55,483 nt of DNA, taken from NCBI GenBank assembly GCA_015680685.1, contig MNCI01025166.1, positions 1-55,483 of the forward strand, in the 5' to 3' direction. The DNA is from Gnetum montanum. Taxonomy: Eukaryota; Streptophyta; Gnetopsida; Gnetales; Gnetaceae. Shown one piece after another: positions 22,464 to 32,339 of the stretch (positions within the stretch are counted from its first letter, which is position 1; each line of letters begins with the position of its first letter). A program made the position numbers and the translations under genes. Below the pieces are notes generated by a model. That model was not told the origin of the DNA. It did no database searches and saw only the letters and a program-made list of their open reading frames with translations.

Positions 22464-22882
22464 ACGTATGAAATGGGGTCCATGGGGGAACCAGGATGTA
22501 GTAATTTCTGTTTTTTATATTTTTTATTATTTTTCTGGGGAAATTTTAGCGAAAAATAAGAAAAAAGGCACAAAATGGCAAAAGGAGCGACGGCGGCGTA
22601 AGCGGCGGCGGTAGCGACTGCGGAGCGCTATATAAGGGGGGGGTTTCATTTGTTTTTCATCGGTTTGCAGGAGTGTAGATGACCCAGCGTAAAATCCGAG
22701 CATGACCGTAAACCATCGAACCCAGCGTAGACGTCGATCGATTAAACCCAGCGTAGATGCGACTAAACCCCAGCGTAGACGCGACTAAACCCCAACGTAG
22801 ACGCTGAGCGTAGAAGGTCGAGCGTAGGTGTACTAAGTTTCAACCCTCAGCATAAGCTATCAATCCCAGCGTAGACGCTGAG
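22464..22882 (+). promoter_or_regulatory. Promoter and 5' UTR of the antisense gene (right copy)
   Basis: A good plus-strand TATA box (GCGCTATATAAGGGG, TATATAA at about 22629-22635) lies 250 bp upstream of the antisense ATG at 22883. The presumed 5' UTR (about 22660-22882) carries a run of CCCAGCGTAGACG-type motifs related to the palindrome array. Upstream is the 5' side of pol on the other strand, so this ~420 bp separates two divergent units. Copy 1 lacks this region because it is truncated at 6123. Confidence 0.6.
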
Positions 22883-25800
22883 ATGGGCAAGGACAAGGAG
22901 GTGGAAGGGCAGGGGAGGAAGAGTCCTGACTTGACCTTCGCCGAGGAGAGCGAATCCATGTTGCAGTGCCTGCCCCGGCCAAGGATTCCATCATGGCCTG
23001 GAACATCACACAGGTAGGTTCTAACCTTGTCTCTGTTAGTTATTTTTGCCTGTATGTGCTTCGTAGCGTAGACAATCTCATAGGGGTTTTTGGTGTATAC
23101 GCCAAGCGTAAATTCACAACGTAGAGACATCGGCGTATACGTCGAGCGTAAATTTACAGCGTAAGGTTAGGTTAGCATCAACTGTCCTAGCGTAATCTGT
23201 TTTCAGCACACAGCATAATCACTTTTTCTCACTGAAGGCTATACGGCGTAAGAATTTTTCTATGCACGAAGTTCTGTTTTGTCAGCGTAAGCTTTCTGTT
23301 TCATCAGCGTAGACGATCTACGCTGTGACGGCGTATACACTGAGGGTTTCTTCGGTGTATACGCTGAGCGTACACAGTTGTTCTTTTAAGTATGATGCAG
23401 CGTAGACTCGTTTTTCATGTTTTCGGCGTAAACTGTTTACTCAGTGTATAGCGTAGACTATTTACGCTGGCCACTTCTGTGGCATATACGCTGAGGGTTT
23501 CTTTAGCGTATACGCTGAGCTTAAGAGGTTCGGGCGTCAGCGTAAATAGTTAATTGTCAGCGTATACGCTGGGTCAGGCAGCGTATATGCTGGGCATGAA
23601 CAGATTTTGACAGCGTATACGCTTGGTTTAGCAGCGTATACGCTGGGCGTAAACAAATTTTGGCAGTGTCTACGCTAGGTTTTAACAGCATATACGCCGA
23701 ACGTAAGCAGTTAGAAAATTTTTCTAAGTGTCAGTCTACGATGTGAACCTTGGTTTTTCACATTGTTTTAGTGCATGGATGATTTTTCATTGGTAATCTG
23801 GTTGTTTGCAAGGACACCAAGCCTTTTCTCCTCGTGGTTGAGCTTGTCGGGGTGCCAACATGGTTTGGCCCCATGGAGGCAAATGAGCCTACCCCAGACC
23901 TAACCGTGGAACACAACGGGGTTTGGTTCAGAGAAGGTGCATCTTAATTCTTGTCCTTTATACTGGACAATTTTGAAGTAGTTATCTGGTCACACCTGAA
24001 TGAACTAGTGGCACGAAGCATACTTGAGGCGATGTTGCCAGGAGCCGCGAAGGGTGTCGTTGTCTTCATGGAAGACATCGACGAGGGGCCGTTTACGAAT
24101 GAGGACGGTTCTTCCCGCAGGCCTAAGTCCACATGCCCGTTAGCGCGCGTGTGGGCCCGATTGCCACGAGGGCAGGATTACCTCGATAATACTTTATTTT
24201 TAGCTGTGTGCGTGCATACATTATTCTAGAACCCTCCCAGCACAGTGTACCGAGTGGGCAGGTAGGACTGTTCAAGTTTATTGCTTTTTTTCATCATTTG
24301 GTGCTTATCTCAGTTTTGACATCCTTTCGCTTGTAGGCCAAAAGTTAATGCAGATGGAATATGTGTCGAAGATGATGGGCTTGCCTTAACTCGTACCACT
24401 CTAGAGGCATTTATGGCGGGTCCTATCCTTCGTAAAACTGTATTAGGTCTAATGAAGGGGGATATCATCTATTTTCACCAACGATTTTCTAGAGCGTTGG
24501 CATTGTGCAAAGCTCGCGGATGGCTGGATAAAGATTGGTTGGACCAGGGGCTAGTTTTCCCTCATGACTCTAGTCTAGGCAGCACATCCAAGTCTACTAC
24601 GGGAGGTAAATGACAATGTCTTTTGGATGTGCTAACGTTTTTTAACCACCGAGGGTTATACTAATATGACAATCTTACATTGCGTTTGCAGTTGATGCAC
24701 CTACTGGCGGGGATCCCATCACAACCGGGTGAACTGAGATAACACTGTCAATGAAGTTCGGGGAGGTGACTAAGGCCCAGAAATGGTTACGCAACTGTGC
24801 TTCACCATCTATTGTTCATTGCTTAGAGAATTCCAGCCTTATGGAGCTCTTCATGACCCCAAGTCCTGATGTATTAATAGGGGAAATGATTGGGATCGTG
24901 GATTCTTTTAATGAGCCTGTCTCCTACTACAGCACCCGGATTAAGGGTGTTAAGGTGGTTTTTCATCTGTCGCCCGAGTTTTTCTCAAACTTATTCAGGG
25001 TACCGACAGATGGCATAAGTGTAGTCTTAGATAGAGCTCATAAAGAGCTCCATACGGTGCGTGAGTTGGAGGACTAGCTGGGCCTGGCCAAGGGTGCCAA
25101 GGGGTTCCCGATGCAGGGGAAAGCAAAGATTGAGGAGGTAAATGAACTATATCCCCTATTTAGATCGCGGGTGTTCCCCAAAATCCTTTCTCAGGTACAG
25201 AGTCTTGGGGTTGAGGCTGTACGCATCCTGCGAACTATCCTGGAAACTGGCATGTGCTACAACTGGGCTGAATTTTTGTTGTCTGGCTTGCACAAGGAGA
25301 TAGTGCAATTGCGCTCGAATGTTGAGGCGTAATCCCACTTCACCTTTGCTTTCTTCACTGGTTACCTTCGTCGCTTCGCCGAGTTTTTGGTAGTTCGTGG
25401 GGACAACAAGTTTGTTCTACGGGATCGGGGTCAACTATCCCACCCATGGATCAATCACCTATTCAAAACAACTAAGTCTCAAGACACTCCTGAGGGTATT
25501 GATAAGTCTATGTCTATTACGACGGGGGGATCATCGGGTACGTCCATTCATACTCACGATAGTTTGGGGTTAGAGCCAGACAATGTGCCCCTCACTGCAA
25601 GAAGAGCTGAGCAAGTTATTAAAGAAACCATTGGGCAAGCCAAATCAAAGCTGAAGCGACCCGAACGCCCAACTGGGGAGGCTTCTAATGTGAGGGAGCC
25701 ACAAGTAAAGTGCATAAGATTCAAGATGCCCGGTATGTAAACTTCACCAGCTTATTGTGTTATTATTTTCATTTTGCTCATAATTTTTTCTTCAATCGCT

Positions 25801-27414
25801 TACATGTCATTGATGTCTTTGGCTTGATTTGAAAAGTGAGGAAGCAAGCATTAGAAACCATTACTGAGGAGGAGGAGACCAAAAAGGAGTGGAATAATGA
25901 AGAAGAAAATGTGGAAAAGGATCAGGGAGGAGGAACGGAGGAGCTAAAGGGAGACACTGGCGAAACTGAACCATTGGATGACCAGGGCGGTGTCGAACAA
26001 ATGTTCTACAGCTTTCTTCGGGGAGATCTGGACTTGGGGGATCCGCCAGAAGGTGACAAGGAGGACGGTATGTTTTCTTTTTATCTTATTTCATCTTGCC
26101 TTGTTAGTTGTCCTCACTACGGTGTTTTATTTTCATGTTTTCATTTTTCACAGACGCAGGTAGCGAAACCAGGACGGTGCGCTTGGACGTACCCATGAAG
26201 ACGGTTCCCCCTGAGATGACCACTGAGGTTAGTTCCCGCACCCGTGAGCCATTTACTTGGTCAGAAATGCCAAGTAAGATGGATTTTGTGGCTGGAATCG
26301 TGGAAGAAGTTGTCGAACGAATTCAGGAGGTCCACCCCAAAATAGGTATAAGGTTTTAAATGGCTTGTTGTTTTAGAGTGTCACACCCTGTTTCTATGGT
26401 CTTAACGTTTGATCTTTTCGTACACATAGGTGCCAAGCTAAGGTGGGACCCTGCTGAGACGATCAGCATTGACAGTTTGGCTACACTACCCCCAGAAGTG
26501 GAACAGCTACCAAGGCCGGTTTACAATGAGGTGGCGGAAAGCCTTGTCCATAACGCCAAGTCGGTGTGGACCTGTAGGCGATCCATCGAACAACTATGGT
26601 TGTAGATCCAGAAAAAGGAGAAAGAAGTCTCCGAGCTATCGACTGAACGCGACGATCTCAAAGCTCGTTATGAATTCGCTTCGGCCCGATTAGCAGGTGA
26701 TAGTTCTTGGCGAACGTCCGAGATTACGTACAATAGATATTGGAACCTGTTAAATCGCCATGCGTCGCTAACTCGGAGGTTCGTGGAACATAAAGCCCAG
26801 ATAGACCTATTGAATCTGAAGTGCCAAGATTGGAAGGCATTTGCCTCCAAGGTGCGTAAGTGGGGCCAAGATGAGAAAAATCATAAGCACCACTATAAGA
26901 AATCATTAAAAGAAGTTTCCGTAGAGAAACGACAACTTGAGATGTTCGTAGAGGGTCTGGGCTTACGTTCTACGTTCGATACTTTTGCGGAGAACACCAT
27001 AGTTGAGATGGAATCTCCTAAGAGGGTTATTACCACTGCTTTTGGGGAAGTTACTGTGGGTGAATTTCCTCTGAAATGTCCTGTTTGGTCGGCTGTTGAC
27101 AAGGGAAAGGCCTTGGAAGACGTTGACCTAGGCCTTGGTGAAACAGATTGGGCTAGTGTTTCGGAGGAGGAAATCCTTCGTCGATTGGAGTTTGGCTTAG
27201 GGGGATCTCCTATGGTAAGTATTTTGTCATTGTGAAACTGATTTGCTACAGAATGTTTGAAATTTTGACGTTCTCTTGTTCTTATATTGGTTGTCTTATG
27301 TTGTATTTTCAGGATGAAGGTGGTGATGATGCCCAAGAGGCTGGCCCCAGCGGAGCAGGGGCCCTTGACGCCGGTGGATCTAAAGGGGACGATCCTCCCG
27401 TCCCAGACGCTTAG
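22883..27414 (+). pseudogene. Antisense 8-exon gene carried by the retroelement, copy 2
   Basis: Exons are 22883-23013, 23812-24261, 24337-24605, 24692-25732, 25837-26067, 26154-26345, 26430-27214 and 27313-27414. Their lengths are 131, 450, 269, 1041, 231, 192, 785 and 102 bp, equal to copy 1 apart from its two 1-bp indels. Domain reading is as for copy 1: FCP1/SCP-like about residues 46-215, transposon-protein-like about 285-460, acidic linker about 630-700 and coiled coil about 830-960. Here exon 1 is open and the intron-5 acceptor is intact (TTTTCACAG). The intron-1 acceptor has changed from CAG to CAA, and stops occur in exon 2 (near 23945 and 24228), exon 4 (near 25074 and 25330) and exon 7 (near 26603). 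Most differences from copy 1 are transitions. The two copies are broken at different places, so their parent could encode about 1066 residues. Confidence 0.8.
23090..23710. repeat. GCGTATACGC palindrome array, intron 1 of antisense gene copy 2
   Basis: This is the same array as in copy 1 (6350-7000), with some sites changed by C-to-T or G-to-A substitutions (for example GCGTATACAC, GTGTATACGC). Several perfect sites remain, such as near 23507, 23560 and 23635. Confidence 0.85.
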
Positions 27415-27985
27415 TCTCTTCTTCTTTTTTTTGTCTTAGTTTTGTCTTTGGAACTATGTTGACTCACATTGATATGGAAATTGTAACTTGAAAACTTTGA
27501 GATAAACGGAAACAATCGACACTTATAATTGTACAGCATTGCATGTATAAATATTTTTTATTGATTTTGAGTTTAATTGCACACACGACACGACAATGTA
27601 AAATATTTCAGTTTTATATATATATATTTTTCATTTGTTCTAAGTGTAATACGCGGATGTAATTATAAGAGGAGAAATGAAGCACAAGTGTGTGATCTAG
27701 TTTAAGGCCATTTCGGGCCTGATGCGTAAACAAGTAACATTTCGGATAACATGGGTGGTTTTTTCGATTGACCGACCATTTCTGATCATGGCTAGTTTTA
27801 AGTCATTACGGACATGATAGTTTAACGTCATTCTGGACAGGGAGTGTAGTTTAATGTTTTTGGTTTGTTTTTTTTTTTTTATGTTTTTTGATGTTGTAGT
27901 TTAACATCATTTCGGACGAGTTGTAGTTTAACGTTGTTTCGGACATGCTATAGTTTAACGTCATTTCGGACTGCTTGAGATGGTA
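27415..27985. repeat. Spacer with AGTTTAACGTCATTTCGGAC repeats (right copy)
   Basis: Right-copy equivalent of 10702-11273: an AT-rich stretch after the antisense stop, then the ~21-bp repeats at 27701-27975 leading up to the protease stop. Confidence 0.7.
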
Positions 27986-30372
27986 TTATTTTAGTACTTT
28001 TTTAATTTTCTTCTTTTTAATGTTAGGCAATGTGTCAACGGGTATGATTCTGTATTCAGCATCCCCTTCGCTAATTACGTTGAATGGTAACTCAGCCCAA
28101 AGGACGTCTGATGGAATGGCTTCTGTGTCAGTGTTTTTAGATGTTTCAGTATTTGTTGCGAGTTTTGTGTTGGTTTCTAATTGAGAAGGTGTATGTATGC
28201 TGTCAGGCGTAGGTGTTTCTGTTTTCGGTGGCTCTTCTTTCGTGTTGGAAGGATTAGCACTTACCGATTTTTGTTCTTTCGTATCATTTTGTCCAGGCTC
28301 TTCGAGCTTAACTTCTGAGCCTTGGTCCGTGTCTATGTGGGATGAAATAATGGGAGTAGCAGCCTCCCCATAAATGACGATTTCACCACCTTCATAAGGC
28401 AGGTGAATCTCTTGGTGTATAGGGGATGAGACTGCTTTCATTTGGGCTAACCAGAGCCTTCCTAGAATTAGGTTGAATCTTGGCATTTCATCGACTACCA
28501 CAAAATCAGCGGACGTGGGAAACTAGTCCCCCGCTATGAAGTCTAAGGTCACTATGCCTTTGATCATTACGCGTGACCCGCTGAACGATTTTAGACATGT
28601 AGTTGCAGTCGGTCTGATTAGCTCCATCAGCCCTAGTTGTTCGACTATGGGGTATGGTACCACATTCGTAGCAGCTCCATCGTCTACGTGGATCCTATGT
28701 ATCTTGAACTGGTTTATGCGTATCATTATGAACATGGGGATTGTTGTCACCACCCCAGTTTTCTTATCTATTTTAATGTTATTGTCGTGGAAGTTTAGTG
28801 GTTTAGACGTTGTCCCTTGGGGCGAGTACATTACCACATGAATGGATGGTTCGTTTGGCTGTCCAATGTCGCCTCAGGTTTCAAGTTATATTTGAACCTG
28901 GTCACGAACTGATGTAACAACTCTTCCAAGGAGAATATAGAGTTCCTCGGCAAGGCCCGGTACCAATCGAGTGCTCTCCCGGCAAGGGACATAGGGAACA
29001 CTCGCAAAATGGCATGGGGCCATGCCTGGAGTAACGCGCATTCTAACCTAAACGTTATCAAGTGAGCGTTGGGGTCTGTCTTCCCGTTATATTTAGTTAG
29101 TGTTGGCAAGGATGTGCCTTTGGGCAAGGTCAGAGGTGGGACAGAAGGGCTGATGGGGTCATCGTGGTAGAAATCCACTACCTTCAGCTCTCCGTCGGCA
29201 GCCATTTTGAGGCGCTTTACCTCGTCAGTAAGTTCTTGAATTAGTTTTTTGGCATCTACCCAGTCTTGGACACTCGGTGACATGGCAGCTTGAGGTTGTG
29301 GTATATTGTACAAGTTAGAGTGTTGGATGGTAGGTTGAAAGGCTGAAAGTTGTGCGGTTGGTGGCTGTGCTTGTGGGATGTTTATAGCATGTGGCATCGG
29401 GGGCGGCACATTGTAGGCGAGGGGTTGTTGTTGCTGCGGTTGTAGCTGTACTTGAGGAATGTTGGCTGGTGGAATCATATAGGGTAGCACGTTGTGGTGA
29501 GAGGGTTGATGTGATGGCATACCCATCGTTGCCCATTGTCCAGCTACGTTTTGTGGAGGAACCCCCTATTGGGTTACAACGGTGGTAGGGGCCCCGTGCG
29601 TTTGGACGTGGGGGATGTAATGGGCGGACGTGGATGCTGGTATCACATGTGGCATTCCTATCACTCAAGGCGCGAAGGTTGTTCCCATGTTATTGTGCGG
29701 GGGTGGTGCTTGCGAGGATGGGCTGGCAGCTGCAGCAGGGATGATAGCGAGAGGGAGTATGCTGAATTGCGGGTCGGTCGGAGGAGCATGAGCAAATGTG
29801 GATGTTTCTGGTAGAGGAATTTGTGCGTGGGTGAGCCTGAGGGGCATGACTTCCTCTACGCCTAGATGAAACATGGCGTTGATGTGTGTTTGTGGGCTGA
29901 GGGTGTGATAGGAGTCTTCGTGTTCGGATTGGGCAGCGAACTCGTCCTCCTCTTCCGGTTGGAAATCCACTGCAGGCTGATCCAACGACTGGCTCCTTTG
30001 CAGGAGGAGTTGTGTGACGAGCTCTGAGTACTGTTCTGGCACAGGGATTATATCGTACGGGGAAGGGATGAACTCGCGTCCCCCCCTATAAAAGAGTTCG
30101 TACTACCTCTTTCCCTAAATTTCAGCTCGATCTACTACCAGACCAGCTTGTATCTTCACACATATGAAGTTGTACTGGTCTTGGGTTATAATGTTAGAGG
30201 TTGGGTTCCTCCCTTGCAACCTTAGGGACCGGCGGGGCCTCACTGTGGGTTGTGCTGTCAGTTGTGGAATGATGGGCTGTTGGGTAGCCATGATGCCTAG
30301 CATGTCGGTGACTTGAGCAGTTGTAGCGGTGGTGTTTGCGGGGTTCATGATGACCTGTTGAGGGTATTGCAT
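27986..30372 (-). pseudogene. gag-protease of the LTR-to-LTR unit, with 1.7 kb internal deletion
   Basis: The N-terminal gag (30372-29540), the capsid start (29526-28870, with SLAGRALDWYRALPRNS) and protease (28837-27986, with HVDDGAATNVVP) are present. At about 28860 the sequence jumps from TATTTGAACC...CAATGTC on the gag side to AACGAACCATCC on the protease side. Compared with the left unit, bases equivalent to about 12147-13853 are missing. That removes most of the capsid C-terminus, the knuckle, the Pro-rich region and the protease lead. The two sides share only GG at the junction. Additional stops are present (for example near 28520). Confidence 0.8.
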
Positions 30373-30975
30373 GGTATAGGGATGTGAAATTGGTGTACTT
30401 AGTATAGCGTAAACTTAGGTGGTAACGTGCAGCGTATACGCTTCAACGTCCAGAGTATAGCGTCAGCATAGACAACGTAAGGAGTGCAGCGTATACGCTT
30501 GGCAGCGTATACAGTGTTAGGTTGCAACGTAAAATAGGTGTACAACGTATAAAGTGCAATATAAACTGGAAAGCAGCGTAGACAAAGTCTACAGTGTAAG
30601 GAGAGCAGCGTATACAGTGTCAATGTGCAGCGTACAGAGTGGTATAAATGAATAGTAGCGTGAACTAGTTTGCAGCATAAAGAGAACAGTGTAAACAGAA
30701 TCACAGAGAAAATGTGTGGTGTAGACAAAACCTGCGGCATGAAAAACATGTAGGGTAAACTTTATCAATTGTGTATGGCGTAAAGAAAATCTGTGGCATG
30801 AAGCGTGTAGCATATGTGTGGCAGCGTAGACGCTGGGGTTTCTGTGGACAGAGTCCACGTGGAGTTGACAGCGTAGACGCTGGAAAACTTGCTGAGAGTA
30901 AGTTTTGAACAGGGCAGGGTAAATGCTGATCAGCGTAGACGCTGGGGAGCGTGAAGGTAAGGTTTTAGACGGAGG
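30373..30975 (-). repeat. 5' leader with GCGTA motifs (right copy)
   Basis: Leader between PBS and gag, matching 15372-15989. It contains GCGTATACGCTT, GCGTAGACGCTGG and many GCGTA half-sites. No gene is seen. Confidence 0.7.
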
Positions 30976-30993
30976 CCCTCCTTCTAGCGCCAA
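30976..30993 (-). other. Primer-binding site, right LTR
   Basis: The minus strand reads TTGGCGCTAGAAGGAGGG, separated from the LTR's terminal CA by GAAA. This copy keeps the TGG that the middle copy has lost. Confidence 0.7.
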
Positions 30994-30997
30994 TTTC

Positions 30998-32330
30998 TGT
31001 ACCGCCCGAAATCATCGGTCTCCGGCTGGAAGCAAACAGAGACCGTGGGATCGCGAGACGTGCACAGAAGACCCTACCTTCGCTTGAGGGCGAGCTGGAA
31101 TGAACGAAGGTAGAGTACCTTGGGTGGTCCGCACGTGGATCAGACAAGGATTTCCTCGAACGTACACCGAAGTGCTATACGCTGGGTTATACGTAAACGG
31201 CGTAGCGGACGTAAACGGAGCGTAAACAGTGTAACCAATGCAAACAGAGCGTAAATGTAAACAAGCGTAAACAGAATACGTAGAACGATTAATGCAAACT
31301 GTAAATGATCATGGGAAGAAAATGTAACAATGGCATTATAGAATGAAAGTACAATGCACCGGTCAAACGCAGTTGTGAGTGGAACACAAGGTGGACAAAA
31401 GCCCCGATGGGTGTAGGGAGATTGCGGTTAGTTCACACTGTAAGCACAGCGTAGAGGCTGTATGCTCAGCGTACAGGGTTGTCCAGCGTAACAGGTTTTG
31501 TGCTCTGGTTCGTAGCGTCTCTGCTCTCTGGTGTTCTCTGGGAATTTTTGCCAACCTCTTGGATTTCGTGAAAAATTGGGGTTTTATACAGGTTTTGACG
31601 ACAAACTTGGGTTGGGCAACACGTGGCGCATTGACCGGGTGCAAGGACGTAAAATTTACAAGTGTACAATATGTTACATTTGCCAGGCGTATACGTTGGG
31701 CGTATACGCTATCTGCAGCGAGCGAAGACTGTGGGCGTATACGCTAGGGGTGCTGAGTGTGTGCGAACTTGGGCGTAGATGTCATTGACGCTGGCGTATA
31801 CGCTGGGCGTATAAGCTGATGGATGCTGGGCGTACATGCTAGGGCATATACGCGGACGTGCTAGGTGTATACGCTGGGGCGTATACGCTACTCTGGTGGG
31901 CGTATACGTCGAGCGTATACGCTGATGGTTGCTGCCTTATGCCAAATCTCGCTCTGAAGTGCTGTCTTCATGCCGTCTTTGGAGGTTTCGTGCCGGGTGT
32001 ATACATCTGTTGTACCTACTGAGCGTACATGTGAGGCGTGTACATTGGGCGTGTACGCTGGGCGTATACGCTGAGATTTTGAGCGTACATGCTGGGCGTA
32101 TATGCTGAGATTTGGAGTGTACATGCTGGGTGTATACACTGAGATTTGAGCATATACGCTGAGAATGTACACTTGGGCATATACGCTGGGACTGGATACT
32201 TAGTGAAAATCAAGCATCGGATCCCCGAAGTTGCCAAGTGTGACACTAGATGTAGCTGTGGTCGCTTGTGGGTTCCAGGGACCCGTTTGGTGTTGGACAA
32301 GTGCTAAGCTCCAAATTTTGTGGTGTTTCA
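30998..32330 (-). repeat. 5' LTR of the Tat/Ogre-like element (right LTR)
   Basis: A minus-strand LTR from TGAAACACC (32330) to GGCGGTACA (30998), homologous to the middle LTR. Beyond 32330 the sequence changes abruptly to the gag of Athila-type fragment B, in register with B's reading frame (CCATGAAATT), so this is a true outer end. The palindrome array is at about 31688-32185 and the TATAAAA box at 31590-31581. Confidence 0.85.
31688..32185. repeat. GCGTATACGC palindrome array in LTR U3 (right LTR)
   Basis: Matches the middle LTR array but with its own gains and losses. It adds GCGTATACGCTGGGCGTATAAGC near 31795 and GCGTATACGTCGAGCGTATACGC near 31901. Copy number therefore varies between the two LTRs. 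Confidence 0.85.
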
Positions 32331-32339
32331 CCATGAAAT

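Larger units (their letters stand above)
16012..32330 (-). mobile_element. Tat/Ogre-like Ty3/gypsy element, LTR to LTR, with antisense gene
   Basis: In minus orientation: LTR (32330-30998), PBS, leader, gag-protease (30372-27986, internally deleted), antisense gene on the plus strand (22883-27414), pol (22463-18705), 3' untranslated region, PPT (17319-17306) and LTR (17305-16012). Pol order is RT, RNase H, a second RNase H region and integrase, as in the Tat lineage. Placing an opposite-strand gene between protease and RT is unusual; the antisense genes I know of in Tat-type elements (for example maize Grande) lie between pol and the 3' LTR. All sense frames carry stops, so the element is not autonomous now. 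Confidence 0.8.
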
